The notes: a model not told the origin generated them from the letters alone. Numbered from the stretch's first letter, positions 16,935 through 24,646 are shown. The stretch: 42,546 nt of DNA from Acidobacteriota bacterium (GCA_022826195.1 JAJDVI010000008.1:1-42546), one strand, 5' to 3'. Numbers and translations are program-made.

Positions 16935-17690
16935 CTACACAGATCCTGTGAGTTCTCGAACCCCCGCCTCGCCCACCAGCCAGAGCGTCAGCGACAGCAT
17001 GGAACAGATGTGCGCGGGAATCTTCTGCACTTGGCGTTCCCACAAGGGATTGTCCGGGACAGCGAGTCCGTAACGAACCCTCCCGTCCTCTCGCATCGTC
17101 AGCACGGTTTGTCCGATCGCGGCGTACAGCGCCTGGTCCTTCTGGCGCGCCGAGTCGCCCTTTGCCTCCACCACGGTAGTGGTACTACCCCGTTTCCTCA
17201 CCACGAGGTCAGCTCGCCCAAACTCAGGGTCCCTGCCGATCCTGACTCCCGCGGCTTCGAGCCATTCCAGAGCACGGCGGGCGCGTTCCGACTTGTCTAG
17301 TGGTTGCTGTCCGCCCTTGGCGTACTCCATCGGATCCAGATTGATCGCGACGATCCATCCCTCCGATGGAGGGAACTGGTGCTCGACCAGGTATCGCTTC
17401 ACCTCAATCTCGTACATATTCCGGCGAGCTTGCGCAAGCTCATGGCTCGCCTGCATCCGCATCCAGTGTTCGGCAGTGCCCCAGCCGATGTCCTCCAGCG
17501 CCAGCGCCATGCTCGCGGACACGCCGGCCTTTCCATGCAGCACGCGTGACAGTGTTCCGCGCTCGCACCCAAGCTGCGCCGCGGTCTCGGTCACGTTCCA
17601 GCCCATCTCGTCCATGCTCTCGCGGATCAGTTCGCCCAAATGCGGCGGGTTCAGCATCGGTCCGACGCGATCGTTTGCAATGTCCTTCAT
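16935..17690 (-). CDS. HigA-family antitoxin fused to a PD-(D/E)XK-like domain
   Basis: This is a 251-residue fusion. Residues ~12-92 are a HigA-type antitoxin: NPPHLGELI, an Xre helix-turn-helix at about 31-52 (TAAQLGCERGTLSRVLHG) and the typical following helices (ASMALALEDIGWGTAEHW). Ordinary HigA proteins end near 95-105. Here a further ~150 residues carry Asp161 (RADLVV), Glu175-Ala-Lys177 (VVEAKG) and Gln186 (KDQALYAAIGQ) in the order and spacing of a PD-(D/E)XK nuclease core. The ATG at 17690 has AGGGGAG ten bases upstream; ATG 17657 is an alternative. It follows the broken higB by 21 bases in the normal higB-higA order. DNA binding plus autoregulation of this operon is expected; nuclease activity is an inference from motif spacing. 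Confidence 0.8.
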   Translation of the reverse strand: MKDIANDRVGPMLNPPHLGELIRESMDEMGWNVTETAAQLGCERGTLSRVLHGKAGVSASMALALEDIGWGTAEHWMRMQASHELAQARRNMYEIEVKRYLVEHQFPPSEGWIVAINLDPMEYAKGGQQPLDKSERARRALEWLEAAGVRIGRDPEFGRADLVVRKRGSTTTVVEAKGDSARQKDQALYAAIGQTVLTMREDGRVRYGLAVPDNPLWERQVQKIPAHICSMLSLTLWLVGEAGVRELTGSV

Positions 17691-17711
17691 CGTCAGGTAC
17701 TCCCCTGTCGG

Positions 17712-17950
17712 TCAGTGATAGTCGATCAGGTCCACGTCCACGACCTCGCCGTCCTCGAAGCGGAACACGACGCGCCAGTTGCGGGAGGCACGAACGCTCG
17801 ACTGGCCCGCGCGGTCGCCCTTCAGGGGATGCAACCGGAAGCCGGGGGCGTCGGCGCTACCCGGATGAGTCGTGGCACGAGACCGGCAGGCAGCCGTGCG
17901 GCATCGTCCCGCTCGTGCAGCGCTCGCAGTCCCTTGTGCCTGATCCGCAC
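17712..17950 (-). pseudogene. higB-type toxin gene, broken by deletion and frameshift
   Basis: From GTG 17950 on the minus strand the frame encodes VRIRHKGLRALHERDDAAR and then LPAGLVPRLIRV, the typical N-terminal half of a HigB/RelE-fold mRNA endonuclease. It then runs into a stop. The C-terminal half (APGFRLHPLKGDRAGQSSV, then NWRVVFRFEDGEVVDVDLIDYH) is present in another frame, ending at 17712. The helix-linker segment expected between them (roughly ten residues) is missing, so a deletion whose length is not a multiple of three (about 30-35 bases) is likely. The 239-base span is not divisible by three. An 87-codon open frame covers the C-terminal part but has an unrelated Arg-rich N-terminus. 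The toxin is probably inactive unless this is an assembly error or frameshifting occurs. Confidence 0.75.
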
Positions 17951-17988
17951 GATGAAGTGTAGCGCGTAGCGCCACGCGCCGCGATCCC

Positions 17989-18086
17989 GATCAGTTCAAG
18001 GCATCCGCCCCGCTACGCCAAACTCTGGATCCAGGACACCGCTTCCGGCGCCAGTCCCGGGCCGTCGTGCTTGACGTAGAGATACA
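17989..18086. repeat. Second copy of 98-bp direct repeat (DUF72 3' end)
   Basis: This segment contains the last ~24 codons and the downstream flank of the intact DUF72 gene and is repeated in direct orientation at 16762-16859. Together the copies enclose 1.1 kb holding the antitoxin fusion and broken toxin. Confidence 0.75.
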
Positions 18087-18717
18087 GGGTTTCCACCCGA
18101 TCGCGCAGCCGCTCCAGCATCCCGTAGATCACCACGCGCTCCTCGGGGGTGTAGGGAGGGTCCCGGCGGAGGCGGACGTAGGCGAAATCGGCCGTGACGG
18201 GAACGTCCGGCTGTTCCTCCAACTCCGAGATTCCGGCTACCAGCGCCGCGCCGGCCGCCCGGCAAGCGTCGCGCACGGCGTCACAGTCCCACGAGTCGTG
18301 CCGGAACTCGAGCGCGGCCTGGGTTCCCGCGGGCAGGCTCGCCAGGAACGCCACCAGCCGCTCGTCGTTGCGGCGAAACCACGGGGGGCACTGGAAGAGA
18401 ATCGGCCCCAGGCGGTCTCCGAGCGGCTCGAGCGCCTTGACGAAGGAAGCCACCGACTCCCTGGTATCCGCGAGCCGGGCCCGGTGGGTGATCCCCTGAT
18501 TTGCCTTGACCGCGAATCGGAAGGACTTCGGCGTGCTCTCGGCCCAGGACGCCGCGAGCTCGGGCTTGGGAAAGCGCCGGAAGGTGTGGTTCACCTCCAC
18601 GCTCCGGAACACCGAGGCGTAGTGGGAAAGGAAGTCGGCGGGCTTCGTCTTCTCCGGATAGAAGGCGCCCACCCACTCGCGGAAGCCGTAGCCGGAGGTG
18701 CCGGCGAGGAGGTTCAA
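18013..18717 (-). CDS. DUF72 family protein
   Basis: This 234-residue TIM-barrel-like protein of the DUF72 (YecE) family has unknown biochemical function. Family landmarks are LLAGTSGYGFREWVGAFYP at the N-terminus, VEVNHTFRRFP (about 35), FRFAVKANQGITH, LGPILFQCPPWF, ALEFRHDSW and YLYVKHD near the C-terminus. The start is TTG 18717, which overlaps the upstream zinc-ribbon gene's stop as TTGA; further upstream the frame runs through that gene without family similarity. The two are probably translationally coupled. The 3' end of the gene is duplicated 1.2 kb downstream. Confidence 0.9.
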   Translation of the reverse strand: MNLLAGTSGYGFREWVGAFYPEKTKPADFLSHYASVFRSVEVNHTFRRFPKPELAASWAESTPKSFRFAVKANQGITHRARLADTRESVASFVKALEPLGDRLGPILFQCPPWFRRNDERLVAFLASLPAGTQAALEFRHDSWDCDAVRDACRAAGAALVAGISELEEQPDVPVTADFAYVRLRRDPPYTPEERVVIYGMLERLRDRVETLYLYVKHDGPGLAPEAVSWIQSLA

Positions 18718-19160
18718 CTGCTCTCGAAGAGGCTGTCGAACGCGGCCTTGGCGTCCCGGGCGGTGTCCAGCTTCCGCCCGGTCACGTCGAGGACCTCGGT
18801 GGGACGGAAGTGGAGACACTCGTTGCCGGCCCACTTGTTGACGATGCGCTCGGGAACGTCGGCCCGGCACTCGTAGCGTTCCTTCGGATCGAAGAACGTG
18901 CAGTGCCGGCAGGAGCGGAGCGGCGTGCTGCACGTGGGGCACGTCGAGCCGACGACGATCGACACCTCCCCGGTGGGCCACTGATATCCGCAGCGGGCGC
19001 AGCGGGTCACGATGGTGGCGCGCCGGTCTCCGGCGAGGCGGAGCGTCCGCAACTGCTCGGTGTTGCCGAGATCGGCGAGCCGCTCGCCCACCTCGCGCTG
19101 GAACCGGCGCTGCTCTTCGCTATCGCGACGCTTGCGCTGTCCGCGGCGGCGGTACTTCAT
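18714..19160 (-). CDS. Small zinc-ribbon protein of unknown function
   Basis: This 148-residue protein has a very basic, charged N-terminus (MKYRRRGQRKRRDSEEQRR) predicted to be helical to about residue 45. It continues with Cys pairs CARC, CPTC and CRHC and later C-x-residues in YECRADVPE and NECLHF, enough for two zinc sites. Such architecture suggests nucleic-acid or protein binding, but I know no function. It is coupled to DUF72 by the TTGA overlap. ATG 19160 has no good ribosome binding site. A possible promoter (TTGACG, then TTAGGC 18 bases on) lies in the 216-bp gap before mutM, near 19371-19345 on the minus strand. Confidence 0.75.
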   Translation of the reverse strand: MKYRRRGQRKRRDSEEQRRFQREVGERLADLGNTEQLRTLRLAGDRRATIVTRCARCGYQWPTGEVSIVVGSTCPTCSTPLRSCRHCTFFDPKERYECRADVPERIVNKWAGNECLHFRPTEVLDVTGRKLDTARDAKAAFDSLFESS

Positions 19161-19376
19161 TCGGGAGGGAGATCTACGGGGATTTCGAAAGACAGCCCGT
19201 GGGGCCGTCCGGAGAAGACGCGCAAACGAGGCGCGACACGTTGATCCATCGGATGCCCGAGACGACTCAGCGGCGCTGAATCGCCGACGAAAGGAGCAGT
19301 TCGAGGAGCGTCAGGGACGCGGGGCATCAACCCCGACTGCCGGGTCCGAAGCCTAACACGCCCGGAAGCGCGGCCG

Positions 19377-20201
19377 TCAAGGTTGGCACCTGGGGCAGTA
19401 GAAGGAGGACCGGCCCGCGATCGGGATGCGGGCGATGACCCCCCGGCGGCAGCGGGGGCAGGGGTCGCCCTCGCGGCCATAGACGAAGAAGCGGGCCGAG
19501 GTGCTCTGCCGGCCGGCCTCGCCATCGCTCAGGTAGAGGATCTCGGGAGTCCGGGTGCTGCGGATCGAGCGGCGGAGCGTCCAGCGGATCGCACGCTGGA
19601 GTTTCGCGGCCTCCCGGTCTCCGAGTTCGGCGGAGTTCCGGGCCGGGTGGATGCCCGCGCGCCAGAGCGCCTCGGCCGCCTGGATGTTGCCGATCCCGGC
19701 GATCCGGTCCTGATCCATGAGGAGCGATTTCACGGGCCGGCGGCTGGCGCGCAGCAGTGCGGCGAGCCGCCTGCCCGTGAACGACGGTCCGAGGGGTTCC
19801 GGACCCAGACGGGCGAGGCGTTCCTCATCGGCGGGAAGGCACACGGAGAAGTGCCCGAAGCGCCGCTTGTCCGAGAAGAGCACCCGGCGCCCGCCGGCGA
19901 TCCCGAGGTACGCCCGCACCGCCGGCGGATCGGCGTTGCCGGCATGACGGAGCGCCCACTTGCCGCTCATGCCGAGGTGGCTGAGGAGCGCGAGGCCTCC
20001 CCCCTCGAGCTCGATGCGCAGGAACTTGCCGCGCCGGCGGACCGCCGCGACCACGCGACCCTCGGCCGCCGCCCGGATCGCGTTCTCCGCCTGCCCCCGC
20101 CGGGTGAGCGGGTCGGGAACCGCGACTTCCAGCAGCGGCTCCCCGGCGAGCCAGGTGGTCAGGTTCTCGCGGTTCGCTTCGGCCTCGGGAAGCTCGGGCA
20201 C
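19377..20201 (-). CDS. mutM: Formamidopyrimidine-DNA glycosylase (Fpg/Nei family)
   Basis: This 274-residue base-excision repair enzyme removes oxidised purines such as 8-oxoguanine and nicks the backbone. The start is GTG 20201, which places the catalytic proline directly after Met (MPELPEAE), with Glu3. Lys59 (RRRGKF), SHLGMSGKW, IAGIGNIQAAEALW (H2TH region) and the C-terminal zinc finger CPRC...YCPRCQP are all present. Length is typical for Fpg. Fpg is favoured over Nei, although ALLSHLGMSG is shared by both. It lies 16 bases downstream of the flavoprotein gene's stop and may be transcribed with it. Confidence 0.93.
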   Translation of the reverse strand: MPELPEAEANRENLTTWLAGEPLLEVAVPDPLTRRGQAENAIRAAAEGRVVAAVRRRGKFLRIELEGGGLALLSHLGMSGKWALRHAGNADPPAVRAYLGIAGGRRVLFSDKRRFGHFSVCLPADEERLARLGPEPLGPSFTGRRLAALLRASRRPVKSLLMDQDRIAGIGNIQAAEALWRAGIHPARNSAELGDREAAKLQRAIRWTLRRSIRSTRTPEILYLSDGEAGRQSTSARFFVYGREGDPCPRCRRGVIARIPIAGRSSFYCPRCQP

Positions 20202-20217
20202 GAAGGTGCGAGGCCGG

Positions 20218-22158
20218 CTATCCGCCGCTCAGGATTTCGCTGACAGCGCGGTGGGCCTGGTCGATGGCGGACTGGGTGTAGGCGTAGGCGCCGGCGTCGG
20301 AGTTGGCGATGCGGATCCGCCCGAAGGGGCGGCGGCCGATCTCGTTGGGGGCCTCCCCGGGAGCGAAGGGCGGGTCCCACAGGGAGTTGAACTCGAAGGC
20401 GTAGCCGTGCGGCCAGCGGTTCACGGTGAGCCCCAGGATGTCGCGGGCCGGGTCGAAGCCCCCGGGACCGAGGGCCCGCGCGAGCTGGTTCCGGGTTTCG
20501 CGTTCGAAGGTCTCGAAGCCCACCTCCAGCAGTTCGTGCTGTCCCGCCGCGTGCTGCACCCGGGCGCTGGCTCCGGGGAGACACGGCGTGCGCACGGTGT
20601 GGAGCACGATGAGGTCTTCGGGGCCGCTCGAGAAGTCGTAGCCCCCGACGCTCACCGGAAAGTCCAGCGACACGCTGGCGTGGAACCCGGCGGGGAAGTA
20701 GATGTTCGAGGTTCCCAGCGAAACGAAGGAGGTCCAGTTCCGAATCAGGACGTTCGAATAGACGAGGGGCACCTTGGGCGGGTACGCGAGCGCCGCGCGC
20801 TGCTCCTCGGGAAGCTCGGGCAGGAGGTAGGGAATCACCCGGTTGTAGCAGGCGAGCACGACGTGGCCCGCCTGCACCCGGGTCTCGGCCCCGTCCTGGA
20901 CATAGGTGACGCTGGCCGGGGCGGCGCCGCCGTCCCGCACCCGGACCGCCGTGCTGTTCAGGCGGATGCGGCAGGGGGAGCCCGGACGGTCGAGGGCGCC
21001 GTAGTCGAGCCGCGCCTCGACGATGTCCTCCTGGGTGCTGCCCGCGGCGGCCCCCGGCACCAGCTTGCGCACCAGCAGCCGGGCGATGGTGGCGTTCCCG
21101 TCCGGGAAGTGGAAGATGTACGGATCCGGGTTGTCGTTCGGCTTCGCCGTCAGGCTGAGCCGGGGATGGTCTCCCGCGGTGAGGTCCATGTCCCGGAACC
21201 CGGGATAACCGAGACCCCAGAGGTCGAGCGCGGGAACCCCGTCCGGCCCCATGCCGAAGAGCCCGTGGGTGCGCTGCCGGAAGAGTGCCTGGATCTCGGC
21301 CCCCATCCCGAGAGCGTCCAGAAAGGCCTCGTAGCTGGTGGCGGCCAGCCGCTCCTTCCTGGCGGTTTCGTCCAGGTCGGGCCATGGGTCCCCGGGGGCC
21401 TCGTAGAGGCGCACGAAGTCGGCGCGTCCGGCTTCGCTCAGGGGCGTCTCGGCGGCGAACTCGGCGGCGGGACGCCGTCCCATGCCGGTCACCAGGCGGT
21501 CCTCGCCGAAGTCCTCGCTGCCGAAGAAGACGGAACGTTGCAGTCCGTGGGACCGGTAGAGATCGCGGTCGAAGGCGGTGAAGAAGAGGTCGAGGTCGAC
21601 TCCCAGATCGTCCAGCAGGCCGTTCACCGCCGGGGAAAAGGTGGAGGGGGAGTCGAGGGACTGGGTGCCGCCGTAGCCGAGCACGGTACGGCCCTCGTGG
21701 ATGAACTCGTTCCGCTTCGCGTGGCCGCCGAAGTCGTCGTGGTTGTCGAGGATCAGGATCCGCGCTTCCGGGAAGGCCTTTCGGTAGAACCAGGCCGCGC
21801 TGAGGCCGCTGATGCCGCCTCCCACCACGACCAGGTCGAAACTGCCCCCGTCGGCGGCGCCCGAGTCATCCCAGGACCCGCCGTTCTCCACCCGGTCGCG
21901 CAGTTCGTGGGCGGCCTCGAAGGAGCCCGGGTGGCTGCCGCGCAATCCGGTGAGCGCCGGGGGATAGGGGCCGGTCGGTCCGGGCGCCGTACAGGCGCCG
22001 AGCAGCCAGCCGGATGCCCCCGGGAGCGCGAGAGCCCCCACGCCCACCGGAATGCCGTTCAGGAAGTCCCGCCGGCTGATCTTCCGGTTCATCCCGAGCT
22101 CGCGGTCGCTCCGCCGGGTGGGGCCGGCCGAAGGAACGCGGTCTCGATCGCTGGTCAT
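20218..22158 (-). CDS. Spermidine dehydrogenase-like FAD flavoprotein, Tat-exported
   Basis: The product has 646 residues from ATG 22158, which has GAGG a few bases upstream; ATG 22092 (MNRKISRRDFL) is an alternative. A twin-arginine signal (SRRDFLNGIPVGVGALALP) and a Cys-containing end of the hydrophobic stretch (GWLLGACTAPG) suggest export by Tat, possibly as a lipoprotein. The FAD-binding site is FDLVVVGGGISGLSAAWFY followed by ILDNHDDFGGHAKRNEF, a segment I associate with the spermidine dehydrogenase-like (NAD(P)-binding Rossmann) group. It ends with a typical FAD-closing motif (RIRIANSDAGAYAYTQSAIDQAHRAV). The substrate is probably a polyamine or other amine, but this is not proven. It is divergent from a DAO-type oxidoreductase and upstream of mutM. 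Confidence 0.82.
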   Translation of the reverse strand: MTSDRDRVPSAGPTRRSDRELGMNRKISRRDFLNGIPVGVGALALPGASGWLLGACTAPGPTGPYPPALTGLRGSHPGSFEAAHELRDRVENGGSWDDSGAADGGSFDLVVVGGGISGLSAAWFYRKAFPEARILILDNHDDFGGHAKRNEFIHEGRTVLGYGGTQSLDSPSTFSPAVNGLLDDLGVDLDLFFTAFDRDLYRSHGLQRSVFFGSEDFGEDRLVTGMGRRPAAEFAAETPLSEAGRADFVRLYEAPGDPWPDLDETARKERLAATSYEAFLDALGMGAEIQALFRQRTHGLFGMGPDGVPALDLWGLGYPGFRDMDLTAGDHPRLSLTAKPNDNPDPYIFHFPDGNATIARLLVRKLVPGAAAGSTQEDIVEARLDYGALDRPGSPCRIRLNSTAVRVRDGGAAPASVTYVQDGAETRVQAGHVVLACYNRVIPYLLPELPEEQRAALAYPPKVPLVYSNVLIRNWTSFVSLGTSNIYFPAGFHASVSLDFPVSVGGYDFSSGPEDLIVLHTVRTPCLPGASARVQHAAGQHELLEVGFETFERETRNQLARALGPGGFDPARDILGLTVNRWPHGYAFEFNSLWDPPFAPGEAPNEIGRRPFGRIRIANSDAGAYAYTQSAIDQAHRAVSEILSGG

Positions 22159-22219
22159 TCCGCCTCGAATCTTCCCACGTTCCGGCAAGGGGAGAGTCGC
22201 CGGACGTCGCACCGTCCGG

Positions 22220-22294
22220 TAAATTGGCCGTTCCATGCGCACGTTGAAGTCCCGACACGCGACGCTCCGCGTCCTTCCTGCCCTGGCCGGCTAG
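22220..22294 (+). other. -10-like element and 19-codon mini-ORF before the DAO gene
   Basis: TAAATT at 22220-22225 lies nine bases before ATG 22235, which opens a short frame (MRTLKSRHATLRVLPALAG) ending at TAG 22292-22294, eight bases before the ATG of the flavoprotein gene at 22303. The spacing equals that seen at DUF5916 and suggests a leaderless upstream mini-ORF. It is unproven. Confidence 0.25.
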
Positions 22295-22302
22295 CTCAGG
22301 CA

Positions 22303-23472
22303 ATGCGACGCCGCCGGTTTCTGACTTCGGTCGCGGGTGTCGCGGTGGTCTCGGGCTACCGTGGGGTGCCGGCGGCCGCACGGCTGAACGGACGGATCGG
22401 CATCGTCGGCGGGGGCATCCTGGGGTGCTCCATCGCGCTCCACCTCGCGCGCCGGGGCGCCGACGTCACCGTCTTCGAGCGCGAGGGACCCGCGGCCGGC
22501 GCCACCGGGAACTCCTTCGCGTGGATGAACGCCAGCTTCTCGAAGCGGCCGCACTCCTACCACGAACTGAACTGGCGGGGTCTCCAGGGCTGGCGGCGGC
22601 TGGAAGCCGAACTCGGCGGCGCGCTCGAGGTGAGTTGGGGTGGCAGTCTGGAGTACCGCATCGAGGCCGATCGGGTGCGGCTCCTGCACGAGCAACTCGC
22701 GCGGAGTCAGCGGTGGGGCTACCCCATCCACCAGGTGGACGAAGCCAGCTTCCGGGAACTCGAACCGGGACTGACCCCGGAGGCGCCGGTCCTCGCCGCG
22801 ATCTGGGCGAGTGCCGAAGGGCATATCGAGCCGCGCTCGGCGACCCGGGCGCTGTGGGGGGCTGCCGAAGCCGCCGGGGCGAAGTTCCTGACTGCCGACG
22901 TGAATGTGCTGGACATCGGCTACGGTGTCCTGCGCGGTGTCCGGACCTCGGCGGGAGACCATGAACTCGACACGCTGGTCCTGGCGGCCGGCGTCCAGGC
23001 GCCCGAGCTGGCGCGCCAGGCGGGGGTCGACGTGCCCCTCATCGAGTCGCCGGGCATCCTCGCCCACTCCACTCCGGCGAAGACGGTGGTGAACCGGATC
23101 GTGCTGGCGCCGAGCATCCACGTGAAGCAGGCCGCCGGCGGCAAGGTGGTGGCCGGCGTCGGCTTCGCGGGCGCGGGTTCGACGGACCACTCGCGGGCGG
23201 TGGGCGAGGCGATCTTCCGGGAGACCGCCAAGGTACTCCCGGCGGCGGCCGGTCTGGAAGTGGACGAGGTCAGCCTCGGCTACCGGGTGCTCCCCAGGGA
23301 CGGCCACCCCATCGTCGGTTTCGATCCGGCGGCGCCCGGCATCTACTTCGCGTCCATGCACAGCGGGATCACGATGGCCCCGGTCATGGGGATGTTCGCC
23401 GCCATGGAGATCCTCGACGACGTCGAGGTCACCCTGCTATCGGACTACCGGCTCGCGCGGTTCTCTTCGTAG
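22303..23472 (+). CDS. DAO-type FAD-dependent oxidoreductase
   Basis: This 389-residue flavoprotein is of the D-amino-acid oxidase/glycine oxidase fold. The N-terminus MRRRRFLTSVAGVAVVSG looks like a Tat signal (RRRRFLTS), followed by the Rossmann motif IGIVGGGILGCSIALHLAR and the adenine-binding FEREGPAAGATGNSF. The C-terminal part has RVLPRDGHPIVGFDPAAPG and IYFASMHSGITMAPVMG, typical of the family. Such enzymes oxidise amino acids or secondary amines with O2 or a carrier as acceptor; the precise substrate is open. It is divergent from the spermidine dehydrogenase-like gene, another exported amine-type flavoprotein, so the pair may share a role in extracytoplasmic amine oxidation. No clear ribosome binding site precedes ATG 22303. 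Confidence 0.88.
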   Translation: MRRRRFLTSVAGVAVVSGYRGVPAAARLNGRIGIVGGGILGCSIALHLARRGADVTVFEREGPAAGATGNSFAWMNASFSKRPHSYHELNWRGLQGWRRLEAELGGALEVSWGGSLEYRIEADRVRLLHEQLARSQRWGYPIHQVDEASFRELEPGLTPEAPVLAAIWASAEGHIEPRSATRALWGAAEAAGAKFLTADVNVLDIGYGVLRGVRTSAGDHELDTLVLAAGVQAPELARQAGVDVPLIESPGILAHSTPAKTVVNRIVLAPSIHVKQAAGGKVVAGVGFAGAGSTDHSRAVGEAIFRETAKVLPAAAGLEVDEVSLGYRVLPRDGHPIVGFDPAAPGIYFASMHSGITMAPVMGMFAAMEILDDVEVTLLSDYRLARFSS

Positions 23473-23520
23473 TACGCCGCGTCGGCTCGATCCGGCGAAC
23501 CGGCGCCGGACAGAGGATTC

Positions 23521-23688
23521 CCGCAACTCGGTTGGTTTCGGTTTCCACCCAACCCCCTTCGGGCTGCCGCTTGGGGATGGGTGGGTCTTCGCGCGACAGC
23601 CCCCGGCAACGCCGGACGCCGGATGTAAGGAGGTGAACTTTCCAGCGCAATGGAAATATACCACATCTGGAGGGCCATAAGCCACTGA
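23521..23688 (+). ncRNA. Candidate structured RNA with pseudoknot, SD and 12-codon ORF
   Basis: In the 217-nt gap between two convergent genes, CCACCCA-A-CCCC (23545-23556) pairs with GGGG-A-TGGGTGG (23573-23584). The loop's GGGCTG (23561-23566) is complementary to CAGCCC (23597-23602), so an H-type pseudoknot is possible. A second hairpin, CCGGC-AAC-GCCGG, spans 23603-23615. TAAGGAGGTGA (23626-23636), a perfect match to the anti-SD, follows. ATG 23650 opens a 12-codon frame (MEIYHIWRAISH), and a TTTCCA/TGGAAA stem (23639-23656) covers the ATG. This is riboswitch-like architecture, but no riboswitch class fits and no full gene follows. On the other strand it could instead be a terminator. Confidence 0.35.
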
Positions 23689-23689
23689 A

Positions 23690-24646
23690 TTACCGAGTGT
23701 CATAGGCCCGGAAAACGATCTCCAGATCGCGGCGCGCGGTTTCGAAATCGGAACGTGGACGGAGCGCGGGATTCCGGACCGAGCGGAGGAAATCCCGGGC
23801 CATGGCGCCGAACCCCATGAGGTCCGCGAACGGGCCGGCCCGGAGCCGGAATCCCGACCAGGCGCGCGACCAGAGGTACAGCCCGTTGCTCTCGAACACG
23901 AGGCGGCCGTCCTCGCCTTCCACGAACGAGTGCTGCAGGATCCCTCCCGGAAGCGAAGGGGTGTCCCAGCCGTAGCGGACTTCGGCGCGGGTCCCGGACG
24001 GGTATTCGAGTTCGAGATGGGCGTGCCGCTCCGGCTCGCCTCCCCCCGGAAAGTCCGCCCGCACGGCCTCCGGCTCGGCGCCGGCGATGGCGCCGAGGAG
24101 CGCGACGAAGTGGATGCCACCTTCGAGCAGGGCGCCGTGCTCGGCCCGCCAGTCGGATGGCTGCTGCCGGGTGAGCTTCGACACGCGGACCCGGCGCAGC
24201 GGCCCGATGTCCGGGAGCCACGCCCGGAGCCGGTCGAGGGACGGCTTGTAGAGGTAGTTCTCCGCGACCGTGAGCGACCCGGGCGGCCGCCCGATCAGCG
24301 CCTGGCCGATCGCCTCGACTTCGGCGCGCGACTGTGCCATCGGCTTCTCTACGAGGACCGACTTTGCGGCTTCGAGCGCGGCGACGGTTTGGGCGGCGTG
24401 GTGTTCGAGCGGGGAGCAGATGGCGACCGCCGCGATGTCCGGGCGTTCGACGGCCTCCTCGAAACCGGCGAGCGCCTCCCCGGAGAACCGCGCCGCGAGC
24501 GCGCGGGCGGACTCGGGACGCCGGCTGGTGAACGCGAGCCGGGCGTGCGGCGCCAGGTTGGCCGCGTGCACGCGGGCGATCCGGCCGCAACCGACGATGG
24601 CGACCGTCGGACGCCCGGCGGTGTCCGCGGCAGCTTTTCCGGTCAA
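23690..24646 (-). CDS. Gfo/Idh/MocA family oxidoreductase
   Basis: This 318-residue NAD(P)-dependent sugar-type dehydrogenase has the N-terminal Rossmann motif VAIVGCGRIARVHAANL, AVAICSPLEHHAAQT and the conserved catalytic EKPMAQSRAE. The C-terminal α/β domain follows (GALLEGGIHFVALLGAIAGA with the usual His). These enzymes oxidise or reduce hydroxyl groups of sugars or related polyols; the substrate cannot be read here. The start is TTG 24646, overlapping the GMC oxidoreductase stop as TTGA, so translation is probably coupled. It is the last gene of a leftward set with DUF5916, a duplicated membrane protein and the GMC oxidoreductase, which suggests a shared oxidative pathway. Confidence 0.88.
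   Translation of the reverse strand: MTGKAAADTAGRPTVAIVGCGRIARVHAANLAPHARLAFTSRRPESARALAARFSGEALAGFEEAVERPDIAAVAICSPLEHHAAQTVAALEAAKSVLVEKPMAQSRAEVEAIGQALIGRPPGSLTVAENYLYKPSLDRLRAWLPDIGPLRRVRVSKLTRQQPSDWRAEHGALLEGGIHFVALLGAIAGAEPEAVRADFPGGGEPERHAHLELEYPSGTRAEVRYGWDTPSLPGGILQHSFVEGEDGRLVFESNGLYLWSRAWSGFRLRAGPFADLMGFGAMARDFLRSVRNPALRPRSDFETARRDLEIVFRAYDTR

Noticed and set aside
18718..18981. An N-terminal extension of the DUF72 frame into the zinc-ribbon gene
   Set aside because: The extension is Arg/Pro-rich out-of-frame reading of the zinc-ribbon gene. Family similarity starts exactly at TTG 18717.
23540..23640. A SAM-I-type riboswitch, because of the GCCCCCGGCAAC-like stretch
   Set aside because: The conserved core around GGCAAC, the kink-turn and the P1/P3 stems do not fit, and no methionine-pathway gene follows. 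Only a generic structured RNA is proposed.
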